Positions 1 through 8,867 of a stretch of DNA of 64,000 nt are shown piece after piece. The DNA comes from Croceibacterium salegens (lineage in GTDB: Bacteria > Pseudomonadota > Alphaproteobacteria > Sphingomonadales > Sphingomonadaceae), in the NCBI RefSeq assembly GCF_009827435.1, contig NZ_WTYM01000059.1:147094-211093 (forward strand), written 5' to 3'. Below the pieces are notes generated by a model. The model was not told where the DNA came from, ran no database searches, and saw nothing but the letters and a program-made list of their open reading frames with translations. Each line of letters begins with the position of its first letter. Within the stretch, counting starts at the first letter, position 1. The position numbers were made by a program, and so were the translations under genes.

Positions 1-1559
1 GTGGCGGTGCCCTGGAAGACGAGGCCGCCAGCGGTCGCCAGCGTGCCGCCGTTCCACGGGCCCTTGTAGGGCACGCGCCAGGCCTCCTTCTGCGCCACCG
101 GGTCCCACGCGACGAGCGCGCCAGTGGTCCCGGCCATCGCGCCCGCGCGGACGTTTTCGTCGGCCGGCATCGCCGTTGCCGCGCTATCGATGGCGGTCTG
201 GAAGCCGATGTCGCTCGGCTTGAAGTCCTTCTTCGCCACGAAGGGGAACCCGGCGAAGTTGGCGGGGATGTACACGAGGCCGGTCGCGGGGCTGAAGCTC
301 ATCGCCTGCCAGCTGTGCGAGCCGCCTGCGCCGGGAACGTTGACCCAGGGCTTGCCCGTCTGCTCGTAGCGGGCCTCAGGGTTGATTGCAGGCCGTCCGG
401 TAGCTGGATCGATGCCGGTCGACCAGTTCATGTCGGTCCACGCCTTGGCGTCGATGAACTTGCCGGTCGCGGCGTCGAACATGTAGAAATAGCCGTTCTT
501 CGGCGCGTGCAGGACGACGTGCTTCTGCTCTCCGCCTATGGTCAAGTCTGCAAGCGTGATCTGGGCGTTGGAATCGTAGTCCCAGCGGTCCTCCGGGGTT
601 TCCTGGAAGTGCCACTTGTAAGCGCCGGTATCGGCGTCCACCGCGACGATCGAGCTGGTGTAGAGGTTGCCCTCGGCTGCTTCCCCGCTGCCGAGGCGGC
701 CGTTGGCGCCGGGGTTCCACGGCTCGGCGTTGCCGGTGCCGACCAGCACCTGGTTGTTGACCGGATCGTAGGTGATCGAATCCCACACGGTGCCGCCGCC
801 GCCGAGCTCCCACCAGTTGCCCTTCCATGTGTCGGCGGCGGTCTTCATGGCGTCGTTTTCGAAACCGTCGGCCGGGTTGCCGGGCACGGTGTGGAAGCGC
901 CATGCCTCCTCGCCGGTCTTCCAGTCGTAGGCGGCGAGGAAGCCGCGCGCCTTGTATTCGGCGCCGCCGCTGCCGATGAAGACCTTGCCGTGCGCGACGC
1001 GCGGTGCGCCGGTGATGGTGTAGTTGTCCTTGTCGGGCACGACCTGCTTGCGCCACGCGACGCTGCCGTCGGACTGGTTGAGCGCGACGAGGTCGCCGTC
1101 GAGCGTGGCGACGTAGACCTTGTCGCCGTAGAGCGCGACGCCGCGGTTGACCGCGTCGCAGCAGGCGACAGCCAACGTGGACCGTGGAACTTCGGGGTCG
1201 TAGGTCCACTTCACCGTGCCGGTCTTCGCGTCGAAGGCCATGACCTTGGACCATGCGGTAGTGATGTAGAGCACGCCGTCGTGCATCAGCGGCGTGGCTT
1301 CCTGCCCGCGCGCGGTGTCGAGGTCGGCAAACCAGGCGAGGCCGAGCTGGCCGACGTTGTCGCCGCTGATTTGGGTCAGCGGGCTGAAGCGCTGCTCGCC
1401 GTAGTCGCGACCGTAGGTCAGCCACTCGTTGCCGTCGGCGGCCGCGATCATGGCGTCGGTGACGCCTTCGGTCGGGGCGTCGGATGCCTCGGGCGCGTTG
1501 TTGCAGGCGGCCAGCACCATCGACAGCGCCGCGGCGGCGGCGAGGCTCCAGTTCTTCAT
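1..1559 (-). CDS. PQQ-dependent alcohol dehydrogenase, methanol/ethanol type (3' end outside window)
   Basis: Quinoprotein that would oxidise a primary alcohol in the periplasm using PQQ. About 519 residues are visible and the frame is still open at base 1, so the C-terminus is missing. The N-terminus is a lipoprotein signal with lipobox LAAC (Cys19). The adjacent Cys-Cys pair that lies next to PQQ in this family is present (ACCDAVN), as are tryptophan-rich propeller repeats and the WDYD stretch that usually holds the catalytic Asp. The start at 1559 is preceded by a good GGGAGAG ribosome site. The gene lies 25 bases behind the second glutathione transferase and is probably in the same operon. 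Substrate is unknown; a lignin-derived benzylic or side-chain alcohol is an inference from context. Whether a cytochrome c domain follows cannot be seen. Confidence 0.88.
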   Translation of the reverse strand, partial: MKNWSLAAAAALSMVLAACNNAPEASDAPTEGVTDAMIAAADGNEWLTYGRDYGEQRFSPLTQISGDNVGQLGLAWFADLDTARGQEATPLMHDGVLYITTAWSKVMAFDAKTGTVKWTYDPEVPRSTLAVACCDAVNRGVALYGDKVYVATLDGDLVALNQSDGSVAWRKQVVPDKDNYTITGAPRVAHGKVFIGSGGAEYKARGFLAAYDWKTGEEAWRFHTVPGNPADGFENDAMKTAADTWKGNWWELGGGGTVWDSITYDPVNNQVLVGTGNAEPWNPGANGRLGSGEAAEGNLYTSSIVAVDADTGAYKWHFQETPEDRWDYDSNAQITLADLTIGGEQKHVVLHAPKNGYFYMFDAATGKFIDAKAWTDMNWSTGIDPATGRPAINPEARYEQTGKPWVNVPGAGGSHSWQAMSFSPATGLVYIPANFAGFPFVAKKDFKPSDIGFQTAIDSAATAMPADENVRAGAMAGTTGALVAWDPVAQKEAWRVPYKGPWNGGTLATAGGLVFQGTA

Positions 1560-1584
1560 CGCTCTTACTCTCCCAAGGGGCCGT

Positions 1585-2373
1585 TCAGCCCCAGCGATTG
1601 ATTTCGGGTCCCGGCGCGAACGCGCGCTCGGGGTGATCGGTGGTAGCGCGGGCCAGCGCGGCTTGCACGCTCGGACGCGCCTCGACACGGTCCATCCACG
1701 CGCTGCATCGGCCCTTGCCGGCAAAGGCGTCGGCCTCGAGCGAGCGCATCGGGCGCAGCCAGGCGAAGGTTTCGAGGTCGGCGATGGAGAAATCGCCCAT
1801 CAGCCACGCGCGCCCGTCGGCCAGCTGGTTCTCGACCCGCTCGGCGAACTGCGCGACCTTGGCCTTGCTGTCGGCGACCTTGGCGGCATCGACGCGGTCG
1901 TCGCGCAGGTCCTGCCAGCGTGCGCGGAGGTCCTCGCTGGCGATGGAGGCGAGCAGGGTATCGAAAGTCCCGGCGTCGAGTTCGGCCAACCGACGCTGCG
2001 AAGTCGCGAAAATCCCGAGATAGGCGACGGCAGGCGAGAGCCGCTCGGTCGCCTGGCGGCACCACATAAGCATCTGCCAACGCTTGTAAGGATCGTTCGG
2101 CTGGAGCCCGCAACCGCCCGCGGCCTCGTCGAAGTACTGGGCGAGAAACACCGCTTCGCTCATCGCTTCGCCATTGGCAACGAGCACGGGACCTTCGCCT
2201 TCGACCGCGAAGTCCATGGCGACGCTGTCGGTGCTGCCGGAAATCGTGTGACGTTCCCCGGCAAGCAGGTCGATCGGGCGGCACTCGATATCGAGACCGC
2301 TTTCTGCCAGCGCCGCGAGCACCGACAGCGACGGCCCGTTGGGCTCGCCATGGTAGAGCACTGCGCCGCTCAT
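1585..2373 (-). CDS. Glutathione S-transferase family protein (LigF-like, second of a pair)
   Basis: 262-residue cytosolic glutathione transferase. The N-terminal thioredoxin-like half (about 1-85) begins with a strand and a PNGPSLSV loop where LigF-type beta-etherases have ANSLKP; the rest is the helical C-terminal domain. Its start codon shares its A with the TGA stop of the upstream transferase (TGATG), so the two are translationally coupled. It is diverged from its neighbour and lacks the NPQG(T)IPA segment seen there, so the pair may form a heterodimer or act on different stereoisomers; both are inferences. The neighbouring PQQ dehydrogenase and the LigD-like and LigW-like genes nearby favour a role in lignin-dimer breakdown. 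A general detoxification role cannot be excluded. Confidence 0.8.
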   Translation of the reverse strand: MSGAVLYHGEPNGPSLSVLAALAESGLDIECRPIDLLAGERHTISGSTDSVAMDFAVEGEGPVLVANGEAMSEAVFLAQYFDEAAGGCGLQPNDPYKRWQMLMWCRQATERLSPAVAYLGIFATSQRRLAELDAGTFDTLLASIASEDLRARWQDLRDDRVDAAKVADSKAKVAQFAERVENQLADGRAWLMGDFSIADLETFAWLRPMRSLEADAFAGKGRCSAWMDRVEARPSVQAALARATTDHPERAFAPGPEINRWG

Positions 2374-3152
2374 CAGACGAAATCCCCCATGATCGCGTTG
2401 AAGCGGTCGGTGAAGCGGCCGCTGCCCATCGCCCAGGTCTCCTGTACCGCCGGGCGGCGATAGACCGTCTTGAGCCAGCGCCAGATGTTCGGCGTCAGCT
2501 CGGGGCTGCACAGGTCGGCGTTGCCCACGGGGAGCATGTAGGTCGAATTGAAGATGTTGATGTCGGCCAGCGAATACTGGTTGCTGGCGACGTATTCGCG
2601 CTTGCCGAGCTCCTCTTCGAGCAGCGCCACGCCCTTGGCGATGCGGCGGCTGCTTTCGGCCAGCTCGCTTTCGCTGAACTCGGCAAACATCGCCTTGCGC
2701 CAGGCGGCGCGGCGTTCGGGCAGCGGAATGCGCGCAATCATCGCCTCGCGCTCTTCCTCCGACTTGTGGGCCAGCGAGGGGCCGACGAACGTGCACCAGC
2801 CGATCATCGAGAAGCTCGGGCCGAGCCACTGGTCCATGAACTTCATCCACCAGCGCACCCGCCAGCGGTCCTGCGGGTCGGCCGGCATCAGAGAGGGTCC
2901 GTCGAACGCCTCGTCGACATATTCCATGATCGCGGTGCTCTCGGTCAGCACCCGCTCGCCCCAAGGCCCGCTATGCGTCATCGCCGGGATCGTGCCCTGC
3001 GGATTGACCGCGAGGTATTCCGGCTGGTGCTGGTCGAACTTCAGCATGTCAATGTAGTGGCTGTCGAACGCGACACCCTTTTCGGCGAGCGCCAGCATCG
3101 GCTTGCCCGAGTTCGCGTTGGGCTCCCAGTGATAGAGCGTGACGTCAGCCAT
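2373..3152 (-). CDS. Glutathione S-transferase, LigF/beta-etherase-like
   Basis: 259-residue glutathione transferase. From memory of the SYK-6 LigF sequence, the same blocks occur in the same order: ANSGKP near residue 13, KFDQH near 39, NPQGTIPA near 49, a TEST segment near 70, SMIGW near 115 and YSLADI in the C-terminal domain. LigF cleaves the beta-aryl ether bond of guaiacylglycerol derivatives by glutathione attack, releasing guaiacol-type phenol. The start at 3152 follows GGAGAGGAC, a strong ribosome site. It is the first gene of a leftward operon (transferase, transferase, PQQ dehydrogenase) and is divergent from the MetE-like gene. The subfamily is likely, exact substrate unproven. 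Confidence 0.82.
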   Translation of the reverse strand: MADVTLYHWEPNANSGKPMLALAEKGVAFDSHYIDMLKFDQHQPEYLAVNPQGTIPAMTHSGPWGERVLTESTAIMEYVDEAFDGPSLMPADPQDRWRVRWWMKFMDQWLGPSFSMIGWCTFVGPSLAHKSEEEREAMIARIPLPERRAAWRKAMFAEFSESELAESSRRIAKGVALLEEELGKREYVASNQYSLADINIFNSTYMLPVGNADLCSPELTPNIWRWLKTVYRRPAVQETWAMGSGRFTDRFNAIMGDFV

Positions 3153-3189
3153 GTCCTCTCCGCGCGGCCCGATTAGTCACGGCCGTTAT

Positions 3190-3206
3190 TGTAAGTATCG
3201 CTTACA
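3190..3206. promoter_or_regulatory. 17-base palindrome, candidate operator upstream of the transferase operon
   Basis: TGTAAGTATCGCTTACA is a perfect inverted repeat (6-base arms, 5-base spacer) lying 38 bases upstream of the first transferase start. Size and symmetry fit a dimeric repressor of TetR or GntR type. A related TGTA-N9-TACA site lies between the two lig operons (22753-22769). No regulator gene is adjacent here. Confidence 0.5.
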
Positions 3207-3289
3207 AAAGGGACGCGAGTCCGGTCAAGCGTTGCTGCGATCGCGAAGAGTGCTTGCCAGAGTGTGCGCGAATGCCCTATTTGTGCGGT

Positions 3290-3370
3290 GTCAGCAGAGC
3301 GCGAGCCCGCGCCACGACTCTGGCCCAACCGTCAGCCGAGCGCGAGCCCGCGCCATGACTCTGGCCTAAC
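3290..3370 (+). repeat. Tandem direct repeat, two 40-base units
   Basis: Units 3290-3329 and 3331-3370 match at 37 of 40 positions and are separated by one base (41-base period). They lie directly upstream of the MetE-like gene, inside its likely promoter or leader. They could be duplicated regulator sites or a replication-slippage duplication. Confidence 0.85.
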
Positions 3371-3397
3371 TTGAAACTCTGGTCTGACAGGACACCC

Positions 3398-4519
3398 ATG
3401 AGCACAAAGCTGCCTTCGCGCGCCGACCACGTTGGCTCGTTCCTTCGCCCCAAGTCCGTCCTCGAGGCGCGCCAGCACCGCGCGGCGGAAAACATTTCCT
3501 ATGAAGAGCTTCGCGAAATCGAGGACGAAGCCATCGCCGAGCTTGCCAAATGGCAGGAATCGCTGGGCCTCAAGGCGATCACCGACGGCGAGTACCGCCG
3601 CCTGTTCTTCCACACCGACTTCCTGCTGCAACTCTCCGGCGTCGAAGAGACCGGCGGGATCAAGAAGGCGTTCAAGAACGACAAGGGCGTCGACGTCCAC
3701 TTCGCCCCGCCGAAAATGATCATCACCGGCAAGGTCGAGCACGTGAAACCGATCCAGCGCCGCGATTACGAGTTCCTCGCCGCGCATGTGACGGAGACGC
3801 CGAAGGTGGCGATCCCGAGCCCGACCATGCTGCACTTCCGCGCCGGCCGGGCAGGCATTCCCGAGGACGTCTATCCCGAGATGCAGATGTTCTACGATGA
3901 CGTTGCCGCAGCCTACCGCGACGAGATCGCCGACCTCGCCGATGCCGGCTGCCGCTACATCCAGTTCGACGATACCAACCTCGCCTACCTGTGCGACACC
4001 GGCCACCGCGCCGATGCCCAGAACCGCGGGATGGACCCGGACAGCATCACCCACAACTACGCCAAGCTGATCAACGCCAGCTTCGCCGATGCGCCGGCCG
4101 ACATGATCAAGGCCATGCACCTTTGCCGCGGCAACTTCCGGTCGAGCTGGGCGGCCGAGGGCGGTTACGATCCGGTCGCCGAAGTCATGTTCAACGAATG
4201 CGACATCGACGCCTTCTTCCTCGAATACGACGATGCCCGTTCGGGGGACTTTGCCCCGTTGCGCTTCCTGCCCAAGGGCAAGACCGTGGTGCTCGGCCTC
4301 GTTTCGACCAAGCTCGGCGACCTCGAAACGCGCGACGACATCCTGCGGCGCATCGATGAGGCGGCCAAGTACGCCGACATCGACCAGCTCGCGCTGAGCC
4401 CGCAGTGCGGCTTTGCTAGCACCGTGCACGGCAACGACATCACCACCGAACAGCAGGCCGACAAGATCCGGCTGTGCGTGGAAGTTGCCGACGAAGTCTG
4501 GAGCCACGTCACCGCCTGA
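3398..4519 (+). CDS. MetE C-terminal-domain-like (cobalamin-independent methionine synthase II family) methyltransferase
   Basis: 373-residue protein matching the stand-alone C-terminal barrel of cobalamin-independent methionine synthase (YxjG-type, COG0620). Zinc-binding residues are visible: His241 and Cys243 in HLCRGN, Cys337 in SPQCGF, with Glu276 a possible fourth ligand. The N-terminal RADHVGS and EITDGE-like segments are typical of the family. Such proteins move a methyl group to a thiol; the methyl donor of the short form is generally unknown. It starts at 3398, not at an in-frame TTG at 3371 that falls in the repeat edge. It is divergent from the beta-etherase-like genes. A role in disposing of methyl groups from methoxylated aromatics is attractive but only inferred; a second methionine synthase is the alternative. 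Confidence 0.85.
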   Translation: MSTKLPSRADHVGSFLRPKSVLEARQHRAAENISYEELREIEDEAIAELAKWQESLGLKAITDGEYRRLFFHTDFLLQLSGVEETGGIKKAFKNDKGVDVHFAPPKMIITGKVEHVKPIQRRDYEFLAAHVTETPKVAIPSPTMLHFRAGRAGIPEDVYPEMQMFYDDVAAAYRDEIADLADAGCRYIQFDDTNLAYLCDTGHRADAQNRGMDPDSITHNYAKLINASFADAPADMIKAMHLCRGNFRSSWAAEGGYDPVAEVMFNECDIDAFFLEYDDARSGDFAPLRFLPKGKTVVLGLVSTKLGDLETRDDILRRIDEAAKYADIDQLALSPQCGFASTVHGNDITTEQQADKIRLCVEVADEVWSHVTA

Positions 4520-4530
4520 CAAGCATGATC

Positions 4531-4562
4531 GCCGCGGGGGCAATTCGATTGCGCCCGCGGCG
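4531..4562 (+). terminator. GC-rich hairpin after the MetE-like gene
   Basis: Arms CCGCGGGGGCAAT and ATTGCGCCCGCGG pair with one mismatch around a three-base loop, 12 bases after the stop codon. There is no T-tract, so termination is plausible rather than certain. Confidence 0.4.
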
Positions 4563-4596
4563 AATTGCCTGCACATGCCCCGCGAGGGGAGTGCCG

Positions 4597-5778
4597 ATGA
4601 CGAACAAGCGGATCGAACTGGTAGACGCACTGCGCGGTTTCGCGCTGCTCGGGCTGTTCCTGGTCCATTGCGTCGAACGGTTCGAGGTCATCTGGATCGA
4701 TCCGCAGCCCGACGCCTGGTTCGACGGCGTGTTCGCGCTGTTCGGCAGCAAGGCCTTCGCCATCTTCGCGCTGCTATTCGGTTTCTCGTTTGCCACCATC
4801 ATGGGCAACGAGCGGGCACGCGGCGGCGACTTTACGATGCGCTTCACCTGGCGGCTGGTATTGCTCTTCGCCTTCGGCACGTTTCACGCGATCTTCTACC
4901 GCGGCGACATCCTGCAGGTGCTGGCGGTGATCGGCCTGCTTCTGATCCCGTTCGACCGGGTGAAATCCGACCGCGTGCTGCTCGCGATTGCCGCACTGGC
5001 TTTCCTGCAGTTGCCTCAGCTTGTCCGGCTATGGGCCGCCGGCCAGGGCCAGTCCTGGGCAACCGCGGACCCGCTCTATTTCACCTGGGGAAGCCTGCCG
5101 ACACTGGTCAACGGCACGTGGCTGCAGGTCGCCGCGGACAATCTTGGCCCCGGGACCGTCGGCAAATGGTCCTATTACCTCGAGACGGGGCGAGTGATGG
5201 AGATCGTCGGCCTGTTCCTTGTCGGGATGGTTGCGCAAAGGCGCAGCTGGTTTGCCGTTTCTTCCTTCCGCTGGAAAGGCTGGCTAACGCTGCTGGTCGT
5301 CGCAGCGGTCCTTTGGGCCTTGGCGACATGGTTCCTTCCCGCCGCCCTGACCGCAATGGCCGGCCAGCCCGCGCAAGCGCAGGCCCGCGAGTGGCTGGCG
5401 TCACAGTGGACGTCACTCTTCGCCATGGCCTTCCAGGTCGCGCTGTTCGTGCAGCTGTGGCACACCGCCTTGCGCGGAGTACTGTCGGTGTTCGCGGCCC
5501 CGGGGCGGATGACGCTGACGCTGTACATCGGGCAGTCGCTCGTCGCGGTGCCGCTGCTCTACGGCTACGGTCTCGGCTTGTGGGACGATATTTCGCACGC
5601 GCAGGCCGTGTTGATCGGGCTGGTTGCCTTTGCGGCCCAGGCCGCGCTGGCCGCCTGGTGGTTCCGCCACTACCGCTACGGCCCGCTCGAATGGCTCTGG
5701 CGCGCGGCGACCCGGACCACGTTCGACGTGCCGTTCCGGGGTGGCGCGCAGATGAACGGGGAACCCACGGCCCGTTAA
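4597..5778 (+). CDS. DUF418 family integral membrane protein
   Basis: 393-residue inner-membrane protein. It begins with the RIELVDALRGFALLGLFLVH signature region seen at the N-terminus of DUF418/acyltransferase-3-like proteins, and has roughly eight to ten hydrophobic segments spread to the C-terminus, ending in a short polar tail. The C-terminal part (about 225-385) with GRMTLTLYIGQS matches the DUF418 core. Function of the family is not established; a transporter or transferase role has been suggested by fold similarity. The start at 4597 is chosen because AGGGGAG precedes it; the longer in-frame extension has no ribosome site. It stands alone between the MetE-like gene and the small PilZ-like gene. 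Confidence 0.83.
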   Translation: MTNKRIELVDALRGFALLGLFLVHCVERFEVIWIDPQPDAWFDGVFALFGSKAFAIFALLFGFSFATIMGNERARGGDFTMRFTWRLVLLFAFGTFHAIFYRGDILQVLAVIGLLLIPFDRVKSDRVLLAIAALAFLQLPQLVRLWAAGQGQSWATADPLYFTWGSLPTLVNGTWLQVAADNLGPGTVGKWSYYLETGRVMEIVGLFLVGMVAQRRSWFAVSSFRWKGWLTLLVVAAVLWALATWFLPAALTAMAGQPAQAQAREWLASQWTSLFAMAFQVALFVQLWHTALRGVLSVFAAPGRMTLTLYIGQSLVAVPLLYGYGLGLWDDISHAQAVLIGLVAFAAQAALAAWWFRHYRYGPLEWLWRAATRTTFDVPFRGGAQMNGEPTAR

Positions 5779-5822
5779 CCAGGTTTGGGTATGCTGACGG
5801 CCTGATAGCTGCGGAGTGCCCG

Positions 5823-6107
5823 ATGCCTGCACGCAAGACTGCCAGACGATCGACGCCGATCGGCGCGCTCTGCGACGTCGATGCGCGCACCTTCCCGATA
5901 GCGATCTCCGACATCACGCCGGACGGCTGTTCGTGCGAAGCCGAATGCGACTGGGGCGAGGATGGCGAGTTCCTCCACCTGACCATCGCCGGCAGCGTCG
6001 AGATCAATGGCCGCGTGCTCTGGCACAAGGGTCACCGGGCCTCGATAGGCTTCTTCGGCCAGATCCACCCGGCGGTGATCGACCAGTGGAAGCGCCGCGC
6101 CGCCTGA
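5823..6107 (+). CDS. Small PilZ-like domain protein
   Basis: 94-residue protein with a compact beta-barrel pattern. The N-terminus KTARRST followed by an ISDITPDGCSCE stretch resembles the RxxxR...D/NxSxxG cyclic-di-GMP motif of PilZ domains, although here the second motif reads D-x-T-x-x-G-C, so binding is uncertain. The C-terminal half (LHLTIAGSVEINGRVLWHKG, then a hydrophobic strand) fits the barrel. It lies 44 bases after the DUF418 gene and is followed by a strong terminator. Many sphingomonads have such single-domain PilZ proteins. The fold is a moderately confident call, ligand binding is not. Confidence 0.65.
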   Translation: MPARKTARRSTPIGALCDVDARTFPIAISDITPDGCSCEAECDWGEDGEFLHLTIAGSVEINGRVLWHKGHRASIGFFGQIHPAVIDQWKRRAA

Positions 6108-6130
6108 GCATTTCCTCGTGAGCAACGAAA

Positions 6131-6156
6131 AAGGGCGGCCCCGCGGGGCCGCCCTT
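6131..6156. terminator. Bidirectional intrinsic terminator
   Basis: Perfect hairpin with arms of 11 bases (AAGGGCGGCCC and GGGCCGCCCTT) around a CGC-type loop, between the convergent PilZ-like gene and the TonB receptor. T-rich flanks exist on both sides (CTTCTCGTTT on one, TTTTTCG on the other strand). Confidence 0.85.
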
Positions 6157-6181
6157 CTCGTTTGGGGTTCGAAGAGGTTCC

Positions 6182-8686
6182 TCAGAACGTCTTCTTGACG
6201 GTGAACGCCCACTCGCGCGGACGGCCCGGCTGGGCCTTGTCGAGCCCGGCGCCGGCGGCGCGCAGGTCGAACACAGTCAGGTAGTAGTACTTGTCGAACA
6301 GGTTGGTCACCTCGAGCGAGGCCGAGAGGTCCCTGTCCGCATTGCGCCAGGTGATCCGGGCATTCGCGATCGTGTAGGCCGGGATGTACTGCGGATCGCC
6401 GAGGTACTTGGCGCCGGTGTAGACCTTGTCCTGGTAGCTGACGTCGATGCGCGGCGTGATCGAGCCGATCTCGTCGAGCGGGACCTCGTACTGTGCGCCC
6501 ACGGTCCACTTCCACTCGGGCAGGCCGGCCCGCGGGTCGGTCAGCGCAGTGGTCGAGCCCGCGATCAGGCTGGTGTACTTGAAGTTGATGTAGCTGATCG
6601 AGCCGTCGATCGAGAATCCGTCGACCGGACGAACGCTCGTTTCGGCTTCCACACCCCATTCGCGGGCGTTGCCGCCGTTGACCAGCGCGGCGCACGGCGT
6701 CGACCCGTCCGGACAGATCGAGGTGCCGATCTGCGCGTTCTTCAGCTTGCCGTAGAAGCCGGTCAGGTTGAACCGCAGGCGGCGGTCCCACAGGTCCGAC
6801 TTGAGGCCGGCTTCCCAGTTGGTCAGCACCTCCGGATTGAAGCTGATGACCTGGCTGGCGAAGAACGGGCGCGGGTTGGTGCCGCCGCCCTTGAAGCCGG
6901 TCGAGTACGAACCGTAGACCATCAGCGCGTCGTTGAAGCGGTAGTTCAGCGCCGCGCGGTAGTCCCACCGGTTGCCCTTGTACGTCGCCACCGCGCCGGT
7001 CAGGGCGCCCGGGGTGCCCGCACCGTTGGCTGCGCCGATCGGGTCGAGATAGGGATTGACCGTGCCGTCCGGGTTGAGCCGGAAGTAGTGGTACTCCTTG
7101 CTCTCGTCGGTGTAGCGCACGCCGCCGTCGAAAGTCAGGCCGGGGATGACTTCCCAGCTGACGTTGGCGAAGCCGGCCTTGCTCTCCGCCGGCGTTTCGT
7201 CCGGCTGGATGAACTGCAGCGGGAACACCCCGAGACCCGGCGTGGTGTAGGTGCCGCCGCTAGTGTTGATGTAGCGCAGGTCCTGGTACGAGAAGTAGTC
7301 GGTGCGCTGCTTGAAGTAGTAGCCGCCGAGGACGAGCGTGGCCGTGTCGGTCAGCTCGGCGTTGAAGCGCAGTTCCTCGCTCCAGTTCCAGTGCGTCAGG
7401 TGGTTGGAGCCGCCCGACAGCGGGATCGGCGAGATGTCGTCGTCCACGCCGAAGTCGGAAATCCAGCTCTGGTAGGCGAGGATGTTGTCGATGCTCATCG
7501 TGTCGTTGAGCGCAAAGTGGGCGTTCGCCGCGAGGTTGTAGCCCTTGTAGAGGCTGCGGTTGCTGCGCTGGGTGGCGAGCAGTTGCTGGCCCGAGAACGG
7601 GAAGCCCGGCGTGGCGACACCGATGTACTCGATCGCCGGCGAGGAATAGCTCGAGAACGAGCAGTACTTACCGCACATGAAGCGGTTGTCGTACGGGACG
7701 CCGCCGATGTTGGTGTTGCCGTTGTTGATCAGGTTGGTGGCGATCAGAACTTCGCCGGTCGCGGTGTGCTCGTCGTGCGTGTACTCGGCCGTCAGGTTGA
7801 TATCGATGTCGGACGAGGGGTTGTAGCGCAGCGCGCCGCGGACCGCCTGGTAGCCGACGCCGCCGAGCTTGGCGACGCGGCAGTTGCCGTCGGGCTGGAG
7901 CGCCGGGATGCCGCCGGCCGGATTGACCTGGCGGGTGTTGCCGTCGTTGTCGGTGAACGTGGCGGAGCCGCCGGCCGGGAAGACGCAACCGAAATCCAGC
8001 TGGTCGACGTAGCCTTCCTGCTGCTTGAAGACGCCCGAGACGCGGGCGAAGAGATCGTCGGTCAGCGCAAAGTCGACGCCGCCGCGCAGGCCGATGCGGT
8101 TGCCGGTGCCGTAAGTGGCTTCGACGTAGCCGCTGCCGTCGCCGCTCGGCCTCTTGCTGAACATCTTGATCGAGCCGCCTTCCGAGTTACGTCCGGAGAG
8201 CGTGCCCTGCGGGCCGCGCAGGATCTCGACCCGGTCGAGGTCGAGCAGGTCGAACACCGCGCCGATCAGCTGCGGGTAGTAGACGTCGTCGATATAGATG
8301 CCGACGCCCGGTTCGTAGGCGGGGTTGAAGTCGGCCTGGCCGATGCCGCGGATCGACGCGGAGATCGAGGGGCCGAACGAGGCTCCCTGCGGCTTCAGCG
8401 TCACGTTCGGCGCGCTGTCGGCCACTTGCACCAGGTTGGTCTGGCTCTTGGCTTCCATCGTCTCGGAGTTGACCGCGGTGATGGCCAGCGGCGTGTCCTG
8501 CAGGTTCTGCTCGCGGAACTGCGCGGTGACGATGATCTCGTTGCTGCCGCCAGCGGTGTCGCTCGAGGCGGTAGCCGATGTGCCCTGATCGCTGTCGTCC
8601 TGGGCAAACGCCGGTTGCGCCATGGCAATGACGGCAAGAGAAGCGCCCGCGGCAAAACCGCGGCGCAAGGCTGATTGGCGATGCAT
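6182..8686 (-). CDS. TonB-dependent outer-membrane receptor
   Basis: 834-residue receptor: signal peptide ending near AFAQ, a short linker, a plug domain (about 45-170, with LRGPQGTLSGRN), and a 22-strand barrel ending in the aromatic C-terminal residue of KKTF. The N-terminal TAQFREQNLQDTPLAITAV stretch is typical of the many sphingomonad receptors for plant-derived or aromatic compounds. Start 8686 is chosen over 8701 because GGGAGA then sits at the right distance. The upstream region (8687-8867) has an AAGTGA-N12-TCACTT inverted repeat that could be an operator. The neighbouring LigW-like gene suggests uptake of a lignin biaryl, comparable to the known role of a TonB receptor in uptake of 5,5'-dehydrodivanillate, but the ligand is not shown by sequence. 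Confidence 0.9.
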   Translation of the reverse strand: MHRQSALRRGFAAGASLAVIAMAQPAFAQDDSDQGTSATASSDTAGGSNEIIVTAQFREQNLQDTPLAITAVNSETMEAKSQTNLVQVADSAPNVTLKPQGASFGPSISASIRGIGQADFNPAYEPGVGIYIDDVYYPQLIGAVFDLLDLDRVEILRGPQGTLSGRNSEGGSIKMFSKRPSGDGSGYVEATYGTGNRIGLRGGVDFALTDDLFARVSGVFKQQEGYVDQLDFGCVFPAGGSATFTDNDGNTRQVNPAGGIPALQPDGNCRVAKLGGVGYQAVRGALRYNPSSDIDINLTAEYTHDEHTATGEVLIATNLINNGNTNIGGVPYDNRFMCGKYCSFSSYSSPAIEYIGVATPGFPFSGQQLLATQRSNRSLYKGYNLAANAHFALNDTMSIDNILAYQSWISDFGVDDDISPIPLSGGSNHLTHWNWSEELRFNAELTDTATLVLGGYYFKQRTDYFSYQDLRYINTSGGTYTTPGLGVFPLQFIQPDETPAESKAGFANVSWEVIPGLTFDGGVRYTDESKEYHYFRLNPDGTVNPYLDPIGAANGAGTPGALTGAVATYKGNRWDYRAALNYRFNDALMVYGSYSTGFKGGGTNPRPFFASQVISFNPEVLTNWEAGLKSDLWDRRLRFNLTGFYGKLKNAQIGTSICPDGSTPCAALVNGGNAREWGVEAETSVRPVDGFSIDGSISYINFKYTSLIAGSTTALTDPRAGLPEWKWTVGAQYEVPLDEIGSITPRIDVSYQDKVYTGAKYLGDPQYIPAYTIANARITWRNADRDLSASLEVTNLFDKYYYLTVFDLRAAGAGLDKAQPGRPREWAFTVKKTF

Positions 8687-8867
8687 GATTATTTCTCCCA
8701 TTTAGGTCCGCAGGCCCCTGCTGCCCTGCCGCGAACCGCGGGCTGGATAATACCATCTGTTAAAGTGACAACACTAATTATCACTTATGTTAGGGAAAAC
8801 GCGCCGAGTGTTGCGCGTTTGCAAAACCGGCCCCGGAACGCGTGCGCTGGCTGGGAAACACCACCCG

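Noticed and set aside
4413..6107. 564-codon frame joining the DUF418 region to the PilZ-like gene
   Set aside because: Only the last 94 codons look like protein; the rest is an out-of-frame reading of the DUF418 gene.
7088..8674. 528-codon open frame on the + strand
   Set aside because: Lies wholly opposite the first TonB receptor, which has signal peptide, plug and barrel; the frame has none.
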